Positions 60,851-64,000 of a stretch of DNA of 64,000 bases are shown here, piece by piece. The DNA comes from Sandaracinomonas limnophila (GTDB taxonomy: Bacteria; Bacteroidota; Bacteroidia; Cytophagales; Spirosomataceae), in the NCBI RefSeq assembly GCF_004005965.1, contig NZ_SACY01000003.1, positions 434,001 to 498,000 on the forward strand, in the 5' to 3' direction. The position numbers were made by a program, and so were the translations under genes. The notes under the pieces were generated by a model, which had not been told where the DNA came from, did no database searches, and saw only the letters and a program-made list of their open reading frames with translations. How positions within the stretch are numbered: the stretch's first letter is position 1; each line of letters opens with the position of its first letter.

Positions 60851-61745
60851 CTTTTGGCTTATCTGTTGAAGGTTTTTTAAAACTTGGTTTGAATACTGGT
60901 TTGAAAGGCTTTTTAATTTCACTCGTCCCTCCAGTTTCACTGGAGGCTACTTGAATTTCAAGTCCTTCGGACTTACCTAAAGTTATCACATGCTCACTCA
61001 GCTCACTCTGCTCACTCTGCTCACTCTGCTCACTCTTTACTGACTCACTTTTCTTAAAACTCGGTTTAAACCCTATTTTAGGTTTTTGTTCACTTGTTGG
61101 AATGACCTCCCCCGGCTTCGCAGGCTCAGCCACCCCCTCCTTCACGAAGGAGGGGGAAGGGGGTGGTACAGACAATTTCGCTTCCTCCTTCTCCTTCACA
61201 AACTGCTCATACAATCTCCTTTTTTCTTCTGCCTCCTCTGGACTCAGGTTTGAATAGTGAAACAAATGATCTTTCACGTCAAAAGTAGAGAAATCGTATT
61301 CAGAGGTCATAGTCAAACATTCTGTTGGACAAACCGTAGTACAAAGTCCGCAGAAGCAACATTTTGACATATCGATATCAAACTTAGCTGCATACAATCT
61401 AATAGGAGAACCATCTGAAGCATAACCTACCAAGCCAGTTGCCTTGATCGGGTCAATTTCAATACAATCTACGGGACAAATTTTCACACATTTATCACAT
61501 ACAATGCAATCTTCCATCACATTGTCTAATTGATACCTGCTTCTTTCCGGTATTTCGACTTGTTCTGCTGGATATTGAAGGGTGAATACACCCTCATTAC
61601 TTTGAAAATAATTATCTGAACGAATATCTTGAACTTTGCGTTGGTTTTTAGCAGCCCACAAATGTTTCCAAGTTAGGGACATACCCTTTTTAGTGGATGA
61701 AATTCCTTGCCAAATTTGTTCAATATAATTTCGGAACTGATTCAT
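60843..61745 (-). CDS. nuoI: NADH-quinone oxidoreductase subunit I with repeat-derived tail
   Basis: A 300-residue iron-sulphur subunit; residues 1-185 are normal NuoI with two 4Fe-4S motifs: Cys80-83-86-90 (CIVCDKCVKICP) and Cys129-132-135-139 (CCFCGLCTTVCP). The rest (about 115 residues) is an unusual Lys/Pro/Ser/Glu-rich tail containing two FKPSFKK motifs, a 9-bp tandem repeat encoding SEQ units, and a 64-bp palindromic repeat read as SVPPPSPSFVKEGV. The ATG at 61745 shares one base with the TGA stop of the E1 gene upstream. The tail is probably disordered and dispensable, but this is inference. Confidence 0.92.
   Translation of the reverse strand: MNQFRNYIEQIWQGISSTKKGMSLTWKHLWAAKNQRKVQDIRSDNYFQSNEGVFTLQYPAEQVEIPERSRYQLDNVMEDCIVCDKCVKICPVDCIEIDPIKATGLVGYASDGSPIRLYAAKFDIDMSKCCFCGLCTTVCPTECLTMTSEYDFSTFDVKDHLFHYSNLSPEEAEEKRRLYEQFVKEKEEAKLSVPPPSPSFVKEGVAEPAKPGEVIPTSEQKPKIGFKPSFKKSESVKSEQSEQSEQSELSEHVITLGKSEGLEIQVASSETGGTSEIKKPFKPVFKPSFKKPSTDKPKDE
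60992..61034 (-). repeat. 9-bp tandem repeat inside nuoI
   Basis: Five AGTGAGC cores at 9-bp period (minus strand) encode the SEQSEQSEQSELSE run of the NuoI tail. The period keeps the frame. The same core with 8-bp period occurs at 33671-33702 at the end of a transporter gene. Confidence 0.85.
61104..61167. repeat. GC-rich palindromic repeat, copy 2, inside nuoI
   Basis: This element has inverted ends ACCTCCCCC and GGGGGTGGT and a centre CCCCCTCCTT...AAGGAGGGGG, and shares CCACCCCCTCCTT and CGAAGGAGGGGG exactly with copy 1 at 8355-8419. It lies in frame in the nuoI tail. Confidence 0.78.
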
Positions 61746-64000
61746 CAAAAATAAATGGCTGGAAAAGTTGTCGGATCCGTTTCACGCATTATTTCATATA
61801 CCTTATCTACCACATTTTCCACATTAGGCTTAGAGAAATAATCGCCATCCGAGCTGTAAGCTGGGCGATGAGGTGCTGCGGCCAAACAAGCAGCTGGGCT
61901 ATCTAACCAATCAAATGCTCCCTGCTTATCCAATACTTCTTGCATCATATAAGCACTTGCCCCTCCCGGCATATCTTCATCTACAAATAATACTCTATGC
62001 GTTTTTTGGATGGAAGTTAAAATATTTTTGGGACTATCAAATGGCAATAAGGTTTGAACATCAATTACTTCAGTTGATATCCCCATTCCATGCAATTGTT
62101 CCGCAGCCTCCATCACAATTCTACACATAGAACCATAAGTCACAACAGTTAAATCAGTTCCTTCACGTAATACTTCAGGTATACCAAGAGGAACTTTAAT
62201 ATCGTTCAAATTTTCAGGCAAAGGTTCTTTTAATCGATAGCCATTCAAACATTCAATTACCAAGCCTGGGTCATCCCCTTCTAATAAGGTGCGGTACATA
62301 CCTGCAGCTTGGGTCATATTTCTAGGTACACAAAAGTGCACTCCTCTTAAACAATGGATTAAAGTAGCCATAGGACTTCCCGAATGCCAAATACCTTCCA
62401 ATCGATGTCCACGTGTACGAACGATCATAGGCGCTTTTTGTCCACCAGCGGTCCTGTAATGCATACATGCCCAATCGTCAGATAGAATTTGTAAAGGATA
62501 AAATATGTAGTCTAAGTATTGAATCTCAACAATAGGCTTCAAACCGCGCATAGATGCACCAATTCCTTGGCCGACAATCGTCATTTCACGAATTCCAGTA
62601 TCAGTTACTTGGAGCTCGCCATACTTTTCTTGCAAACCAGCTAAAGTTTGGTTAACATCTCCAATTTGACCAACATCCTCTCCTATGATAAATACTCTTG
62701 GATCCTCTAAAAACTTACTAAAACTTTTATTTAAAATCTCACGACCATCTACCATCGAGACCTCTTTAGGATACTCTGGCGCTACACTTTTCACAAAAAG
62801 TGGCGAATTAGACGACTGTGAAATTTGATGCGAGCTGAAACGATTTCTGTTTTTTTCCTCTAGTTCATTTAACCACTTTCTCAACAATTTAACCGCTGGA
62901 CCTTGGTAAAAACGAAAGGCTCTCAATGTCTTTCTTCCTGCTTTTACCAAATCCGAAAAAATTGGATATTGAAGTTGGGAAAGTTCCTCAATGATAGGTT
63001 GAATTAATTGAGGTTCATTTGTTGACTCCAAGAGTGTTTTTGCTATGCGTAAAAACCCTTTTTTATCCACATCTATAGATGCCATATAGGCAGCAAAAGC
63101 ATCTTTCTGATACTTTCGAGCCATTAAAACAGCATCTTTATCAATTTGATTAAGTTCATCTGAACTTGCAAATCCTTGTGAAATAATCCAAAGTTTAAAT
63201 CGTTCATTGCAATCAAAATCATGTTCAAAAGCTAATCTTTCTTCAGATTTATAACGCTCATGAGAACCGGAGGCCGAATGACCTTGTAATTGGGTACATT
63301 CTTCAACGTGAACCAAACATGGCACATATTCTTCTCTTGCTAATTTTGAAGCCTTTTGGTAAGCTGCAATCAATCCTGGGTAATCCCAGGCCTTTACTGT
63401 TATAATTTCTAAGCCTTCCCCATCGTCATTTCGCTGATAACCTGCTAAGGCTTTAGAAATAGATTTTTTTGTTGTTTGGTATTCAATTGGTACTGAAATT
63501 CCATATCCATCATCATATACAGAAAATACAACTGGAATTTGTAATACTCCTGCTGCATTGATGGCTTCGAGAAACATTCCTTCAGAAGTAGAGGCATCAC
63601 CAATTGTAGTGAAGCAAACCTCTTTCCCATCTTTAGAAAACCCTTCCTTAAAATTCTCTAATTTCGGATTTTCTTTGAACAATTTACTAGCATAGGCAAT
63701 CCCAAGTGAGCGCGGAATTTGCCCTGCTGTAGAAGAAATACCTGCAATTGAATTATATCGATTTGTTTGGTCCGTCCAATTCCCCTCAGCATCTAACAAA
63801 CGAGTGGCATGGTGATTTATCATTTGACGACCACCTGAATGAGGGTCAAATTGAATATCAGGATGACCATAAAGCTGTGCAAAATATTGTGGCCAAGTCA
63901 TGTCACCTAAGGCTGCTGCAACAGTTTGGTCGCGGTAATACCCAGAGAAATAATCTCCTAAACGCATGGAACGTGCTAAAGCAATTTGGCACAACTCCTT
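61745..64000 (-). CDS. 2-oxoacid dehydrogenase E1 component, alpha-beta fusion, 5' end cut
   Basis: 751 codons are visible; the gene continues past the right edge. The N-terminal half is an E1-alpha-type domain (RLGDYFSGYYRDQT, HSGGRQMINHHATR), with a thiamine-diphosphate motif GDASTSEG...YDDGYGIS. The C-terminal half is E1-beta-like (FIIGEDVGQIGDVNQTLAG, VVTYGSMCRIVMEAAEQLHGMGISTEVIDVQTLLPFD). Fused E1 enzymes occur in Bacteroidota, acting on branched-chain 2-oxoacids or similar. E2 and E3 genes are not in view. Its TGA overlaps the nuoI ATG by 1 nt, so the two are coupled. The precise 2-oxoacid is uncertain. Confidence 0.88.
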   Translation of the reverse strand, partial: KELCQIALARSMRLGDYFSGYYRDQTVAAALGDMTWPQYFAQLYGHPDIQFDPHSGGRQMINHHATRLLDAEGNWTDQTNRYNSIAGISSTAGQIPRSLGIAYASKLFKENPKLENFKEGFSKDGKEVCFTTIGDASTSEGMFLEAINAAGVLQIPVVFSVYDDGYGISVPIEYQTTKKSISKALAGYQRNDDGEGLEIITVKAWDYPGLIAAYQKASKLAREEYVPCLVHVEECTQLQGHSASGSHERYKSEERLAFEHDFDCNERFKLWIISQGFASSDELNQIDKDAVLMARKYQKDAFAAYMASIDVDKKGFLRIAKTLLESTNEPQLIQPIIEELSQLQYPIFSDLVKAGRKTLRAFRFYQGPAVKLLRKWLNELEEKNRNRFSSHQISQSSNSPLFVKSVAPEYPKEVSMVDGREILNKSFSKFLEDPRVFIIGEDVGQIGDVNQTLAGLQEKYGELQVTDTGIREMTIVGQGIGASMRGLKPIVEIQYLDYIFYPLQILSDDWACMHYRTAGGQKAPMIVRTRGHRLEGIWHSGSPMATLIHCLRGVHFCVPRNMTQAAGMYRTLLEGDDPGLVIECLNGYRLKEPLPENLNDIKVPLGIPEVLREGTDLTVVTYGSMCRIVMEAAEQLHGMGISTEVIDVQTLLPFDSPKNILTSIQKTHRVLFVDEDMPGGASAYMMQEVLDKQGAFDWLDSPAACLAAAPHRPAYSSDGDYFSKPNVENVVDKVYEIMRETDPTTFPAIYF

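Noticed and set aside
60992-61034. The nuoI tandem repeat as a CRISPR or other spaced-repeat array
   Set aside because: Units are only 9 bp with no spacers, and they stay in the nuoI frame. No CRISPR array or cas gene is present in the window.

Overview
The window looks like a chromosomal segment of an AT-rich, compact member of the Bacteroidota, most likely order Cytophagales (a freshwater relative such as Aquirufa or Flectobacillus is a guess only). The evidence is two SusC/SusD pairs, a DUF4249/TonB-receptor pair, a PorW/SprE-like type IX secretion lipoprotein, HSDL2-like and YheT-like genes, a SerB-SerA fusion, and repeated promoter elements matching the Bacteroidota -7 consensus TAnnTTTG. 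No transposase, phage gene, CRISPR array, tRNA or rRNA was seen. Both ends cut genes: serBA on the left, lacking only its last codons, and a 2-oxoacid dehydrogenase E1 fusion on the right.

Layout. 1-3716 (-): SDR, YheT hydrolase and serBA in one tight operon. 3821-6143 (+): hemA, recX and a VapBC-like toxin-antitoxin pair. 6163-8357 (+): an aromatic aminotransferase and tyrA, preceded by a tyrosine-rich leader peptide and a terminator/antiterminator switch. 8355-8419: a GC-rich palindromic repeat between converging genes. 8417-12167 (-): M1 peptidase and acyl-CoA dehydrogenase. 12225-28501 (-): susC, susD, terminator, then a five-gene run of two giant FG-GAP/VCBS-ASPIC/UnbV lipoproteins, a cytochrome c-VCBS lipoprotein, a TonB receptor and a DUF4249 lipoprotein. 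28961-34537: yidD, serine hydrolase, NTF2-like protein, inositol oxygenase, DUF3592 protein, nucleoside transporter and SDR. 34558-39241 (+): a SAM-I-like riboswitch with metX, a small membrane protein, atpB-E-F-H, a terminator and a DUF423 gene. 39238-44872 (-): atpZ, mrdA, rodA, an MFS transporter and a cryptic kinase-like gene. 44958-49380 (+): porW/sprE-like gene and PBP1A. 49377-57849 (-): a second susC-susD-terminator-VCBS locus. 58306-60099 (+): uvrC. 60079-64000 (-): E1 fusion, nuoI, nuoJ, nuoK.

How the parts fit. Two amino-acid operons carry recognisable RNA switches: a ribosome-mediated tyrosine attenuator and a probable translational SAM riboswitch. The two SusCD loci share a layout (susC-susD-terminator-giant calcium-loop propeller lipoprotein), have no carbohydrate-active enzymes, and share tandem CTGT/ACAG operator-like arrays upstream of susC. 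They read as one co-regulated outer-membrane uptake system whose substrate cannot be told from sequence. Several conserved complexes are split: the ATP synthase locus lacks the F1 alpha, gamma, beta and epsilon genes, and only nuoIJK of complex I is here, translationally coupled to an E1 dehydrogenase gene.
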